From the NCBI GenBank assembly GCA_025356275.1, contig JANXUK010000116.1:1-41759 (forward strand): a stretch of DNA of 41,759 nt. Reading direction: 5' to 3'. The first letter of the stretch is position 1, and each line of letters starts with the position of its first letter. Source of the DNA: Sphingomonadales bacterium (GTDB lineage Bacteria > Pseudomonadota > Alphaproteobacteria > Sphingomonadales > Sphingomonadaceae). The notes under the pieces were generated by a model. It searched no databases. It saw nothing but the letters and a program-made list of their open reading frames with translations, and was not told the DNA's origin. A program made the position numbers and the translations under genes. Shown here one piece after another: positions 9,175-17,378 of the stretch.

Positions 9175-9930
9175 TCAGGCGGGCTTGATGCCTTCTTCGA
9201 ACGTATAATCCGGCAATGCATGAAATGCCCGCCGCAAAGCCTCGCCCCAACCCGATGAGATAATGCGGAAATAAGGGTCGGCCTCGTTGATGCGGCGCGC
9301 GTGCAGCGGCTCGAACCGGTCTCGCGCCAGCACCATCAGATCGAGCGGCATCCCCACCGACAGATTGGCCTTCAGCGTCGAATCGAAGCTGACCATCAGC
9401 AATTTGACCGCATCCTCGAACGACATAGAATGATCATACCCGCGCAGAATGATCGGGCGGCCGTATTTGGTCTCACCGATCTGGAAGAACGGCGTGTCGA
9501 CGCTGGCCTCGATGAAATTGCCCTCGGGATAGATCAGGAACAGCCGGGGCTCCATCCCCTTGATCTGACCGGCCAGGATCAGCGTGGCCTGAAATTGCCC
9601 GCTACCCTCCGGCCCATTGTCGGCGTCGCGGTTCTTGATCGTCTCGCACAGCAGATTGCCGACCAGCGTGGCGATCTGGTACATGGTAGGCGCCTCCAGC
9701 AGCGAATTGTGCCGATCCTCCGGGGCCTTGCCGCGCTCCTCCAACTGGCTGATCACCGATTGCGTGGTGGCCAGATTGCCCGAATTCATGATCGCGATGA
9801 TGCGCTCACCCGGCACCGACCAGTGGAACATCTTGCGAAAGCTGGAGATATTGTCGACGCCGGAATTGGTGCGGGTGTCGCTCATCAACACCAGCCCGGT
9901 GTCGAGCATCATGCCAACGCAATAGGTCAT
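9175..9930 (-). CDS. Anbu: proteasome-type Ntn-hydrolase peptidase
   Basis: This 251-residue protein is an Anbu (ancestral beta subunit) peptidase, a bacterial relative of HslV and proteasome beta subunits. The N-terminus MTYCVGMMLDTGLVLMSDTRTN puts Thr2 directly after the initiator Met, as expected for the Ntn nucleophile. FRKMF supplies the expected lysine near residue 33, and the SSGWGEALRRAF segment near the C-terminus is typical. A GAGGGG ribosome-binding site precedes the ATG by six bases. The alpha-E and ATP-grasp genes upstream on the same strand are its usual genomic partners, linked in the literature to synthesis or turnover of a peptide-like product. The usual transglutaminase-like partner is not present in the window. 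Confidence 0.9.
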   Translation of the reverse strand: MTYCVGMMLDTGLVLMSDTRTNSGVDNISSFRKMFHWSVPGERIIAIMNSGNLATTQSVISQLEERGKAPEDRHNSLLEAPTMYQIATLVGNLLCETIKNRDADNGPEGSGQFQATLILAGQIKGMEPRLFLIYPEGNFIEASVDTPFFQIGETKYGRPIILRGYDHSMSFEDAVKLLMVSFDSTLKANLSVGMPLDLMVLARDRFEPLHARRINEADPYFRIISSGWGEALRRAFHALPDYTFEEGIKPA

Positions 9931-10238
9931 TCCAGGCCCCTCATATGCCGCCGCGACCGAGTCCTTGCGGATGGCAAGGGTTGGCGTTGGGCATATTCGC
10001 CTGCCGCGTCAAGGTGGTGAGGGGGGCCGGCGGGGGGCTATGCACTCTTTGTTGTTGTAAGCCTGTGCCATCCTGCGCCCCCTCCCGACCTCCCATTCAG
10101 TGTGCAGCCTGTGGGAGGTCGGGAGGGCGCGGGATGGAACAGGCTTACCCGAAAACCGCCCTTTCGCGGTTTTCGGCAACGGACTCGCGCGGGATGGCAC
10201 AGGCTTGAAAAGCGCCCTTCGCGCTTTTCCAGACAAAC
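9931..10238. repeat. Intergenic inverted repeat and hairpins between alpha-E and Anbu genes
   Basis: A long inverted repeat pairs 10059-10095 (AAGCCTGTGCCATCCTGCGC...) with 10112-10146, about 35 bp per arm with two mismatches and a two-base gap, around a 16-base loop. A third copy of the outer motif, GCGCGGGATGGCACAGGCTT, lies at about 10187-10206. Two perfect hairpins follow the same pattern: CGAAAACCGC/GCGGTTTTCG at 10150-10175 and GAAAAGCGC/GCGCTTTTC at 10207-10229. No gene is recognised. The hairpin nearest the alpha-E stop may end or attenuate transcription. Confidence 0.75.
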
Positions 10239-11183
10239 TCACGCGTAAAAGCGGTAATCAGCGGCGATGGCGTTGGCGATGGCGCGGTTGCTGACCAGGA
10301 ACGCCGCGATATATTCGTGCAGGCCGAATTTCGAAATCTCGGCCATGGTGGTTTGCGTCAGCCGCTCATGCGCCGCTTCCAGCAATTGGTGCGAGGGCGG
10401 GGTCGCCCCGTAATCGCGGCCCATCCAATGGATATTCCCCGCGATCTGGCGATAGCAATAGGCCAGGCTGCGCGGGAAACGCCGGTCAAGAATCAGGAAT
10501 TCGGCAATGCCGCGCGGGTCCATCGCACCCGCGTTGAGCCAGTGGAAAGCCCGCTCACCCGAAACCGAGCGCAGCACCAGTTCCCACTGCACCGTATCCA
10601 GCTGCGACCCGACATACTCCAGTGAGGGCAACAGGATGTGGTATTTAACGTCGATGATTCGCGCCACGTTATCTGCGCGCTCCAGATGGGTGCCCAGCCG
10701 CGCGAAATTGTAGATGTCGTTGCGCAGCATCGTTCCTTCCATCGCGCCGCGCACCAGCTTGGCCTGACGACGGATCAGTTCCAGCACGCCCCCCAGATCG
10801 GCTGGACCAATCGGCCGGGCCAGCGCGTATTTCAGCAGCATCCAGCTCTCGTTCGTCGCCTCCCACACCTCGCGGGTCAGCGCTGTGCGGACCATCCGCG
10901 CGTTGGTGCGCGCATTCTCGATCATCGCCAGCACGCTCTCGTCATTTTCGGGCGCGCGCAGCACGAAATTGGTGACTTCGGTTCCGGTATAGGCGCCGCC
11001 GGCCTTGGTGTAATCGGGGTCGAGCCCCATGGTGACCAGAACCGAACTCCATTCCGCGCTGGCCGCGCCCTCACCCCGGGTAAGTGCCATGCGGAAACCG
11101 GCGTCGAGCAGGCGTGCGGTATTCTCGGCGCGTTCGAGATAGCGCGCCATCCACAATACGCCGCCGGCGGAGCGCCCTAGCAT
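10239..11183 (-). CDS. Alpha-E domain protein of the Anbu cluster
   Basis: The 314-residue product matches the all-helical alpha-E domain proteins that accompany circularly permuted ATP-grasp proteins and Anbu. It begins MLGRSAGGVLWMARYLERAENTARLLD, the family's characteristic N-terminal helix, and continues with FARLGTHLERADNVARIIDVKYH and RFPRSLAYCYRQIAGNIHW. Its biochemical role is unsettled; the genomic association suggests work with the ATP-grasp enzyme. The ATG at 11183 is chosen because it begins the conserved N-terminus. A duplicate ATGCTAGGGC occurs 17 bases upstream at 11200 but is out of frame and soon reaches a stop. The ATP-grasp gene ends 31 bases upstream. Confidence 0.87.
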   Translation of the reverse strand: MLGRSAGGVLWMARYLERAENTARLLDAGFRMALTRGEGAASAEWSSVLVTMGLDPDYTKAGGAYTGTEVTNFVLRAPENDESVLAMIENARTNARMVRTALTREVWEATNESWMLLKYALARPIGPADLGGVLELIRRQAKLVRGAMEGTMLRNDIYNFARLGTHLERADNVARIIDVKYHILLPSLEYVGSQLDTVQWELVLRSVSGERAFHWLNAGAMDPRGIAEFLILDRRFPRSLAYCYRQIAGNIHWMGRDYGATPPSHQLLEAAHERLTQTTMAEISKFGLHEYIAAFLVSNRAIANAIAADYRFYA

Positions 11184-11200
11184 GAGGAATGCCCTAGCAT
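11174..11200 (-). repeat. 17-bp duplication of the alpha-E gene start
   Basis: ATGCTAGGGC occurs twice, starting at 11200 and 11183 on the minus strand, with ATTCCTC between. The downstream copy is the functional start. The upstream copy reads ATG CTA GGG CAT TCC TCA TGC TAG, only seven codons. Confidence 0.8.
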
Positions 11201-11214
11201 GAACGGGGGCCCCT

Positions 11215-12666
11215 TCATTCGGCCAGCACCCAGCTGTCCTTGGTGCCACCGCCTTGCGACGAATTGACCACCAGCGACCCCTCGGTCAGGGCTACACGGG
11301 TCAGGCCGCCGGGCGTGATCTCGATGCCCTGCGGGCTGACCAGCACATAGGGCCGCAAATCCACATGGCGCGGCGCCAGCGCACCGGCATCGCAGATCGG
11401 CACGGTGGACAGCGCCAGCGTCGGCTGTGCAATGTAATTTGCCGGGGCGTTACGCAGCTTGACCGCAAATTCGGCGATCTGGGCGGCGGTGGAGGTCGGG
11501 CCGATCAGCATGCCGTATCCGCCCGAGCCATGCACTTCCTTGACCACCAGATCGGCCAGATTGTCGATCACATAGCCCAGCGCATCCGCCTCCGCACAGC
11601 GCCAGGTCGGCACATTTGCGAGCAGCGGCTCCTCACCGGTATAATGGCGGATGATGTCAGGCATATAGCTGTAGATCGCCTTGTCGTCGGCGATGCCGGT
11701 GCCCGGCGCATTGGCGATGGTGATACCGCCCGCCTTATAGACCTCCATGATCCCGGCGACGCCCAGCATGCTGACCGGGTTGAACGCTTCGGGATCGAGA
11801 TATTCGTCATCCACCCGGCGGTACAGCACGTCGATCGCCTGCCAGCCGCGGGTGGTGCGCATATGGACGCGGCCATCCTGCGCGCGCAGATCGCTGCCCT
11901 CGACCAGTTCGGCGCCCATCTGGTCGGCCAGAAACGCGTGTTCGAAATAGGCCGAATTGTAGATGCCAGGGGTCAGCACCGCCACCACCGGCCGCTTCTT
12001 GCCGTCCCACGCCGGCGGCGCGCATTCGGCCAGGCTGCGTGCCAGCGCGCGCGGATAGTTGGAAACCGGCGCCACCGCGATGCGGGTGAACAGTTCCGGA
12101 AACATCGCCATCATCGTTTCGCGGTTTTCCAGCATGTAGGAAACGCCGCTGGGTGTGCGGGCATTATCCTCCAGCACCATGAAGTCATCTGGCCCGGTGC
12201 GCACCAGATCGGTGCCGACAATATGCGTATAAACGCCGCCCGGCGGGGTAAAGCCCGCCATCTGGGGCAGATAGGCCGCGTTCTGGGTGATCATCGCCTC
12301 GGGCACGATACCGGCGGCGAAGATCTCACGCCCGTGATAGACATCGTGCAGGAACAGGTTGAGCGCCCGCACCCGCTGGCTGATCCCCGCGTCCAGCCGG
12401 CTCCATTCGGCGGCAGTGATGATGCGCGGGATCATGTCGAACGGGATCAGCCGTTCCTCGCCCGCATCCTCGCCATAGACGTTGAAAGTGATGCCGGTGC
12501 GGCGAAAGAACTGCTCCGCCTCGTCATGCCGCGTGGCCAGCCACCCCGCATCCTGCGCATCGAACCACGCGCGATAGGCGGCATAGGCGGGGCGGATGGC
12601 ACCGTTTTGATCGATCATCTCGTCGAAACAGGGTATTTTGTCAGATTGCTGCTGGATGGACTGCAT
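11215..12666 (-). CDS. Circularly permuted ATP-grasp protein (Anbu cluster)
   Basis: The 483-residue product is a circularly permuted ATP-grasp protein, probably an ATP-dependent carboxylate-amine/thiol ligase. Visible features include RTGITFNVYGED, IPFDMIPRIITAAEW, the NLFLHDVYHGREI segment, MVLEDNARTPSGVSYMLENRE, VLTPGIYNSAYFEHAFLADQMG and ANAPGTGIADDKAIYSYMPDIIRHY. LVVKEVHGSGGYGMLIGP appears late in the chain, where ATP-binding elements end up after permutation. The ATG at 12666 follows AAGGTG by six bases; the frame reaches 12711 without family similarity. It is first in the strand order ATP-grasp, alpha-E, Anbu, consistent with one transcription unit. Confidence 0.9.
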   Translation of the reverse strand: MQSIQQQSDKIPCFDEMIDQNGAIRPAYAAYRAWFDAQDAGWLATRHDEAEQFFRRTGITFNVYGEDAGEERLIPFDMIPRIITAAEWSRLDAGISQRVRALNLFLHDVYHGREIFAAGIVPEAMITQNAAYLPQMAGFTPPGGVYTHIVGTDLVRTGPDDFMVLEDNARTPSGVSYMLENRETMMAMFPELFTRIAVAPVSNYPRALARSLAECAPPAWDGKKRPVVAVLTPGIYNSAYFEHAFLADQMGAELVEGSDLRAQDGRVHMRTTRGWQAIDVLYRRVDDEYLDPEAFNPVSMLGVAGIMEVYKAGGITIANAPGTGIADDKAIYSYMPDIIRHYTGEEPLLANVPTWRCAEADALGYVIDNLADLVVKEVHGSGGYGMLIGPTSTAAQIAEFAVKLRNAPANYIAQPTLALSTVPICDAGALAPRHVDLRPYVLVSPQGIEITPGGLTRVALTEGSLVVNSSQGGGTKDSWVLAE

Positions 12667-12838
12667 CTTTGGCACCTTCAGGAGCATGCAAGCTGACGCA
12701 ATGCGCGCCATTTGCCAAGGGGCTTATGCTGCGCCTGCGAGGATTATTCATCGCCAGAGCGCTTCGTGCGCTCGCGGCCTTGCCCTTGGGGGCGCCGGCT
12801 GGAATGACACATGCTGAATATATCGCAGGAGAGTGCGC

Positions 12839-13498
12839 ATGAGCGACCTTGAACAATGGCGCATCCCCATGCTGCCCCGCGCGGAATGGACCGATCGCGC
12901 GCGCGAGGTCTTCGCCTTCTGGGGTGAGCCCAATGCGTGGGAGGAGGGATCGCGCACCAACATCCTGATGGTGATGGCCAACCACCCCGACCTTGGCGAT
13001 GCCACCAACGCCTTCGGCAAGCATATCCTGGTCACCAATACCACGCCGCTGCGCTGCCGCGAGCTGTTGACCATGCGCGTCGCCTGGCTGACAAAGAGCG
13101 AATATGAATGGCACAACCACGTCGGCTATTGCCTCAACCTGGGGATGAGTGTCGACGAAATCCTGGCGATCAAGGAAGGCGCCAGCGCGGCCTGCTGGAA
13201 CGCGGAGGACCGCGCGGTGTTGAGCGCGGTGGACGAATTGCTGACCACCCACGACCTCAGCGACGGTACGTGGGCGGCTCTGTCGGCGTTCTATAACCGA
13301 CAGCAGCTGATGGATTTCGTGGTCACCGTCGGGCATTACGTCAACACCGCCTGGACCATCAAGGCGTTCCGCATGCCGCTGGAGTCGCATGCCGACCAGA
13401 TCGACTGGGATCTGAAAACCGCATCGGGCCGGCCGCCGGGGGTTACCCTGAAGCCCGGCGAGACCGAGGATTGGGCCGACAAGCGCGGGTATGATTAG
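12839..13498 (+). CDS. Carboxymuconolactone decarboxylase-like (CMD/AhpD fold) protein
   Basis: The 219-residue product is a CMD-family all-helical protein. Members include 4-carboxymuconolactone decarboxylase and AhpD-like reductases, but the family label alone does not fix the reaction. The core motif CRELLTMRVAWLTKSEYEWHNHVGYCLNLGMSVDEI resembles the RE-LV-LRVA...YEW-HH consensus. There is no CxxC redox pair in the usual AhpD position, which argues against a peroxidase-partner role. The start at 12839 follows CAGGAGAG by five bases. It is divergent from the Anbu cluster; the 12667-12838 interval holds both upstream regions. A second domain-like part follows (LSAFYNRQQLMDFVVTVGHYV). Confidence 0.8.
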   Translation: MSDLEQWRIPMLPRAEWTDRAREVFAFWGEPNAWEEGSRTNILMVMANHPDLGDATNAFGKHILVTNTTPLRCRELLTMRVAWLTKSEYEWHNHVGYCLNLGMSVDEILAIKEGASAACWNAEDRAVLSAVDELLTTHDLSDGTWAALSAFYNRQQLMDFVVTVGHYVNTAWTIKAFRMPLESHADQIDWDLKTASGRPPGVTLKPGETEDWADKRGYD

Positions 13499-13574
13499 GC
13501 TGGGCGCCAGATACTCAACGAGCCAACTGCCGGAAAGGGTTGCTTAAGCCCCCCGAGTCTGGCCATGAAGCGTC

Positions 13575-14148
13575 ATGGTCACACTGCACCTCGTCCCGCA
13601 AGATATAGTCAACGCATACGAAGTCCATGAATGGCGCAATGCGACCGGGGTGTTGGCTACCGCGCACCCTGCGGAGTGGAATGACATTATCGCAGTGCTG
13701 CGGGCGTTCGAATTTAGGCGAAGTGAGTTGCTGAAGGGCGGCGGCGGAAAGAGTGTGATTTCTACGAGGATCGACAAATTTCTTGACGGGCGCGGGTGGC
13801 TGGAAAAGAAATTTGATACAAGCATCAAAGTCGATGGCAGTGAGCGCAAGTCCCCAACTCATAAAGTCGATTGCTTCAAAGGGCGGGTTGGGCTTGAAAT
13901 CGAATGGAATAACAAAGACCCGTTCTTTGATCGCGACTTGAATAATTTCCGGCTGCTTTTCGATTTGCGGGTTATTGACGTGGGGGTGATGATCACTCGT
14001 GCCAGCAATTTGCAGGCTCTTTTTAAGACGCTCGGTAAACAGGTTGCAGATAAATATGGTGCTTCCACCACGCAATGGACAAGCTACTCCCGCGCCTAGA
14101 AGGCGGTGGTGGTGGCGGTTGCCCGATTTTGGCGTTCGGCATAACTAG
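13575..14148 (+). pseudogene. BglII-like restriction endonuclease, frameshifted
   Basis: The open frame encodes a recognisable type II restriction endonuclease of the BglII/BstYI-like group. It has EVHEWRNATGVLATAHPAEWNDI near the start and a PD-(D/E)XK-type catalytic stretch, THKVDCFKGRVGLEIEWNNKDPFF, followed by FRLLFDLRVIDVGVMITR. The frame ends early at 14099. The expected C-terminus, MDKLLPRLEGGGGGGCPILAFGIT, appears in another frame from 14075, so one base was most likely lost near 14074 (ACGCAATGG where ACGCANATGG would keep frame). After GIT the similarity stops, where the methyltransferase remnant begins. The interval is visibly less GC-rich than its neighbours, suggesting horizontal acquisition. 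The recognition site cannot be inferred reliably. Confidence 0.8.
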
Positions 14149-14421
14149 GCGTGGGGCTTCACATACAAGTCCAACATCGCCTGGCACAAAATCCGGAAGG
14201 ATGGCGGCTCAGACGGTCGAGGCGTTGGTTTCTACTTCCGCAATGTCACCGAGATGATCCTGTTCGGCGTTCGCGGCAAGAATGCCCGCTCGCGCGCGCC
14301 GGGGCGCAGTCAGGTAAACTATGTTTCGAGCCGCAAGCGCGAGCATTCGCGCAAGCCGGACGAGATTTTCCCCATCATCGAAGCGTGTTCGCCGGGGCCA
14401 TATCTAGTGGTCCGATTCTGA
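14149..14421 (+). pseudogene. MT-A70-type adenine methyltransferase fragment
   Basis: This frame reads WGFTYKSNIAWHKIRKDGG, then GVGFYFRNVTEMILFGVRG, QVNYVSSRKREHSRKPDEI and FPIIEACSPGPYL. These are the middle and late parts of an MT-A70 family N6-adenine methyltransferase. The N-terminal part with the DPPW motif is missing, and a TAG lies just before the fragment at 14146. The C-terminus is cut at 14404, exactly where a CTAGTGG palindromic element begins, so the expected continuation after PGPYL is replaced by element sequence until TGA at 14419. Together with the preceding endonuclease it is the remnant of a restriction-modification locus. It has no likely function. Confidence 0.75.
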
Positions 14422-14481
14422 CGTTCGATACCGCTTGAGGCCAAGTCGCGCTCGAATGTCAGAATCTTTTCGGACCACTAG
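14404..14481. repeat. CTAGTGG palindromic element, copy A
   Basis: A 78-bp near-palindrome starts CTAGTGGTCCGATTCTGACG and ends CGGACCACTAG. The right arm carries five extra bases next to the TCCG block. It interrupts the methyltransferase fragment after the PGPYL codons. It is closely related to copies at 14494-14572 and 28580-28656. Confidence 0.85.
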
Positions 14482-14493
14482 AAGATTTTGGTT

Positions 14494-14572
14494 CTAGTGG
14501 ATTTTACGATTTTGACATTTGCAGACCCATCCCATCCGCTAGGGGATGCAAATGTCAAAATCAATCCACTAG
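14494..14572. repeat. CTAGTGG palindromic element, copy B
   Basis: A 79-bp near-palindrome: the arms read CTAGTGGATT(TTAC)GATTTTGACATTTGCA on the left and, in reverse complement, CTAGTGGATTGATTTTGACATTTGCA on the right. Only 12 bp separate it from copy A. Confidence 0.85.
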
Positions 14573-14581
14573 CGTCAGTGT

Positions 14582-15177
14582 TCACTCGGCGCGCCCCGCC
14601 AGAAAATCGCGCTTCACTTTCTTGGCGAGGCTCCATTTATGGACTTCGGTCGGGCCATCGTTCATGTGAAAGGCACGCACTTCGCGGAAGATCTGTTCGA
14701 CGACCGTATCGCCCGAAACGCCGATACCGCCCATGATCTGCACGCAGCGGTCGGCGACCCGCATCAGGGCTTCGCTGACCGCGACTTTCGCCATCGAACT
14801 TTCCGCTGTGCCCAAGGAACCGGTGTCGAGCACGCCCGCGTACCGGGCGATGACAGCAAGTACATATTGCCCTCGTCGGGTGCCATGGTGTTGACCGCCA
14901 CCGGACCCAGCGGGGAAACACCCGATTTAATCAACACAATCGCTGTCTCGCATTGGGCGAGGTGATCGCCGTCAGGCAGCACACGCGGTGTCAGCACGCC
15001 CGCCGCGCGCGTCTTTGCCCGCATTTCCGCTATCAGATCCTCCGGCGGGCCATGGCCGTACACCGCGATGCGCGGGTCGCGTTCATACGGGATGACCACA
15101 TCCCGCACGAATTTTTCGACGCGATCGGCAATTTCATGGGCGGGGGCAGTCGAGATAGGTTCCTCCAAGCGAGACAA
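14582..15177 (-). pseudogene. Acyl-CoA dehydrogenase with internal deletion
   Basis: Two pieces of one acyl-CoA dehydrogenase lie end to end. The N-terminal piece (15177 to about 14857) includes VEKFVRDVVIPYERDP, GVLTPRVLPDGDHL and SPLGPVAVNTMAPDEGNMYLL. The C-terminal piece (about 14854 to 14582) includes VIARYAGVLDTGSLGTAESSMAKV, the QIMGGIGVSGDTVVEQIFREVRAF motif and DGPTEVHKWSLAKKVKRDF. The middle beta-barrel and most of the FAD/substrate region, probably 200 or so residues, are absent, and the two parts are joined out of frame. The product cannot be functional. It is divergent from an intact GntR regulator, which may once have controlled it. Confidence 0.85.
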
Positions 15178-15254
15178 ATTATTTATGGAACAATGTTATA
15201 GAACAACCAAGCGGAACTTGATCCTTTGTCCCCCGGCGTGCATGTTCCGGCGCT

Positions 15255-15923
15255 ATGCCGCTTGAGCCATTGTCCCCGTCGACCAAGTCCGAAGCGTCGT
15301 CCAGCCGAGTGTATCGCGGCATTATGAGGGATATTGAGGAAGGCCGCCTTGTCCCGGGCCAGGTGCTGGCCGAAACCACCCTAGCGTCCGACTATGGCGT
15401 CGGCCGCAATGCGGTCCGCGAAGCAATGCAGTCTCTTCACGCGCGCGGCATTATCGACCTTAGCCGGCATCGATCACCGTCGATCCGGCGGCTCGACCAG
15501 GACGAGACTTTCGAGATCCTGGCAGTGGCCGGCGCCCTGGCAGCGCTTGCCGCACAAGCCGCCGCGCACAATTTCAACGGGGCCCAGCATGCCCCGCTGA
15601 TCGCGTCGGCGCTCGAGGCGTTGACGGATGCAGATGCCAACGACGAGCCGGGAATGTTCAGCCGCGCGCGCCGGCATTTTTATCGCGTATTGTTGTGCAT
15701 CGGCGGCAACAGGGAGCTGTTGCGGCTGTTCCCGGCAATTAGCATGCACATCATCTATGCCCAGTATCAAAGCCGACAGTTGCGGGGCATCAGAATGGCC
15801 GATTATCAGGCCATCATGCATGCCGTTGCGCGTGGTGATGCACAAGCGGCTGAAAAAGCCGGGCGCGACCACGTTGCCAATGTCCGTGGCGTCATCGAAC
15901 AAATCCACAACGCGCAACAATGA
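15255..15923 (+). CDS. GntR-family (FCD-type) transcriptional regulator
   Basis: The 222-residue protein has an N-terminal winged helix with the GntR pattern: RVYRGIMRDIEEGRLVPGQVLAETTLASDYGVGRNAVREAMQSLHARGIIDL. A helical C-terminal domain fits the FCD ligand/metal-binding type (FYRVLLCIGGNRELLRLFP, DYQAIMHAVARGDAQAAEKAGRDHV). Such regulators usually respond to small organic acids. It is divergently arranged with the broken acyl-CoA dehydrogenase gene, so its original regulon may be partly lost. The ATG at 15255 gives a short polar leader before the helix-turn-helix. The frame is complete, the only apparently intact gene in the 13.5-17.3 kb decay zone. Confidence 0.85.
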   Translation: MPLEPLSPSTKSEASSSRVYRGIMRDIEEGRLVPGQVLAETTLASDYGVGRNAVREAMQSLHARGIIDLSRHRSPSIRRLDQDETFEILAVAGALAALAAQAAAHNFNGAQHAPLIASALEALTDADANDEPGMFSRARRHFYRVLLCIGGNRELLRLFPAISMHIIYAQYQSRQLRGIRMADYQAIMHAVARGDAQAAEKAGRDHVANVRGVIEQIHNAQQ

Positions 15924-16192
15924 CTTGCCAATGCGGCGACACTCTTGCCTCGATCTGCCGGGACGGCGTATTGTCGATCACCAGGGATGGCTGGCCGCAT
16001 AGCTGACCGGTCGGCGCTTATAGTTGCGGCCATTCCAACGGTTTTTGGTGGCCAGACGGCGGCGCAGGACCATCATCCGCCACGGCGGTTTTGCGAGGAT
16101 CCACCCAGAAAATGTGGCTATACTTGCCTCGCAAATTGGTTCGTTTCGCACAGCGGCTTGGTTCGCCAAACGCCCGTACCATGCACACGGGT
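15924..16192. other. Intergenic stretch without recognisable gene
   Basis: This stretch of about 270 bp, between the GntR gene and the isomerase remnant, contains only short frames on both strands with no motif I recognise. It is probably decayed coding sequence, as its neighbours are. Confidence 0.4.
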
Positions 16193-16492
16193 TCAATGGC
16201 CTTGCAGGGACCGTCCGAGGCCGTCGGCCGTATAGCTTTTGGCCCCACCGCCGGGCTTGATGGTGCAGCTTTCTCCCAGCGAGATCGACACACCGCGATC
16301 CGTCATCGCGGCCATCATCTCGCGGCGCAGCGTTGCGCCCTCTCGAAGTGAGAACGGTGCGTAGTCATGGAGGGCGAACGGATATCCGGTCAGCCCGGTG
16401 GAAATATGCTGACGACCCAGATCAGCGGCAAGGCTCACAAATTCGACAGGCGGCAGGCCGAACACGCTGATGTTTTCAATTTCGATCCGCAT
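16193..16492 (-). pseudogene. Sugar phosphate isomerase/epimerase-like N-terminal fragment
   Basis: The fragment starts MRIEIENISVFGLPPVEF and continues LAADLGRQHISTGLTGYPF, FSLREGATLRREMMAAM and RGVSISLGESCTI. This is the first portion of a TIM-barrel sugar phosphate isomerase/epimerase (AP endonuclease family 2 fold), ending after about 85 recognisable residues where a full protein would need roughly 270. It then runs through unrelated codons to a stop at 16193. The remaining barrel, including the metal-binding residues, is missing. It lies head to head with the LacI remnant, as expected for a former sugar-catabolic gene and its regulator. Confidence 0.65.
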
Positions 16493-16547
16493 CCGCACGG
16501 CTTTTTCGGCGAATTGATGCCTGGCGCGTTTAGCGCATCGACCCGGC

Positions 16548-17280
16548 TCGGCGCCGGTTTTGCTGCAATATGCCCCGTTCAGCGATGTCGCGGCGGCGTG
16601 GGATGCGCTCGACATTTTGCGGATCCGCGGTGCGATGGGTATCATTCTGCCGCCACTGTTTTGCGAGAGTCTTTCACACAGCCATGATTTGATGGAATAT
16701 GCGCTGCCCCTTATCCGGATGTGCCCGCAGTACGAGCCTGCGAACGTCTCTGCCTCCTCAACGACGAATTCGCGGCAGCGCGGGATATGGTCGCTCTGCT
16801 GATCAAGAAGGGCCATCGCCGGATCGGCACCGTGGTTCAGCATCATGGCGGGCGCGAGCGCGGATATTTCGAACCACTCCGCACGCACAGGATCGAGATT
16901 GATGGCGACCTGGTGGTCGAGGGTGGGTCCGGTTTTGCGCACACCGCCACCGCCGTACACCGACCGCTGGACCTGCCTGACCCTCCGACCGCGATCTTTG
17001 CCAATAATGATGATCTGGTCGCGACGGTGCTTGCCGTCCGCACATGCGAGGGCTCAAAATTCCCCAGATTTTGCGGTGGCCGGGTTCGATGACAATGGGA
17101 TTGCGGCGCGGGTATGGCCGCCATTGACATCGGTCCGGCGTCCACTGCGACATGGCCGCCCGGGCAGTCGAACAGCTCGTCGCCCGGATACGCGATGGAC
17201 GCAGCTTGGAGCGCCGGGCCACATATGTCGGCTATGCATTGGTGCTCCGCGCATCGACCGGCGACCAGATGGAATGTACG
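16548..17280 (+). pseudogene. LacI-family regulator remnant
   Basis: Pieces of a LacI/GalR ligand-binding domain lie in successive frames. They include VLLQYAPFSDVAAAWDALDILRIRGAMGIILPP, then DEFAAARDMVALLIKKGHRRIGTV, LDLPDPPTAIFANNDDLVATVLA, and finally FDDNGIAARVWPPLTSVRRP with MAARAVEQLVARIRDGR. At least two frameshifts are needed to join them, and the N-terminal helix-turn-helix is missing. The order and spacing follow the family, so this is one decayed gene rather than several. It was probably the regulator of the adjacent sugar isomerase remnant. Confidence 0.8.
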
Positions 17281-17378
17281 GATTTGCCACCTTCGCCTGC
17301 CACTGCGGCAGGTCGGCCAGCGCTTTCAGCGTCAGGGACAACGCCCAAACGACGAGCCGGGTGTCCCGGACGACCGCA

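Noticed and set aside
14075..14257. Separate small gene starting MDKLLPRLEGG
   Set aside because: Its first 25 residues are the expected C-terminus of the restriction endonuclease in a shifted frame, so it is part of that pseudogene.
16024..16260. Small plus-strand frame rich in arginine, possible transposase fragment
   Set aside because: No recognisable catalytic motif, no terminal inverted repeats or target duplication around it, and it overlaps the isomerase remnant.
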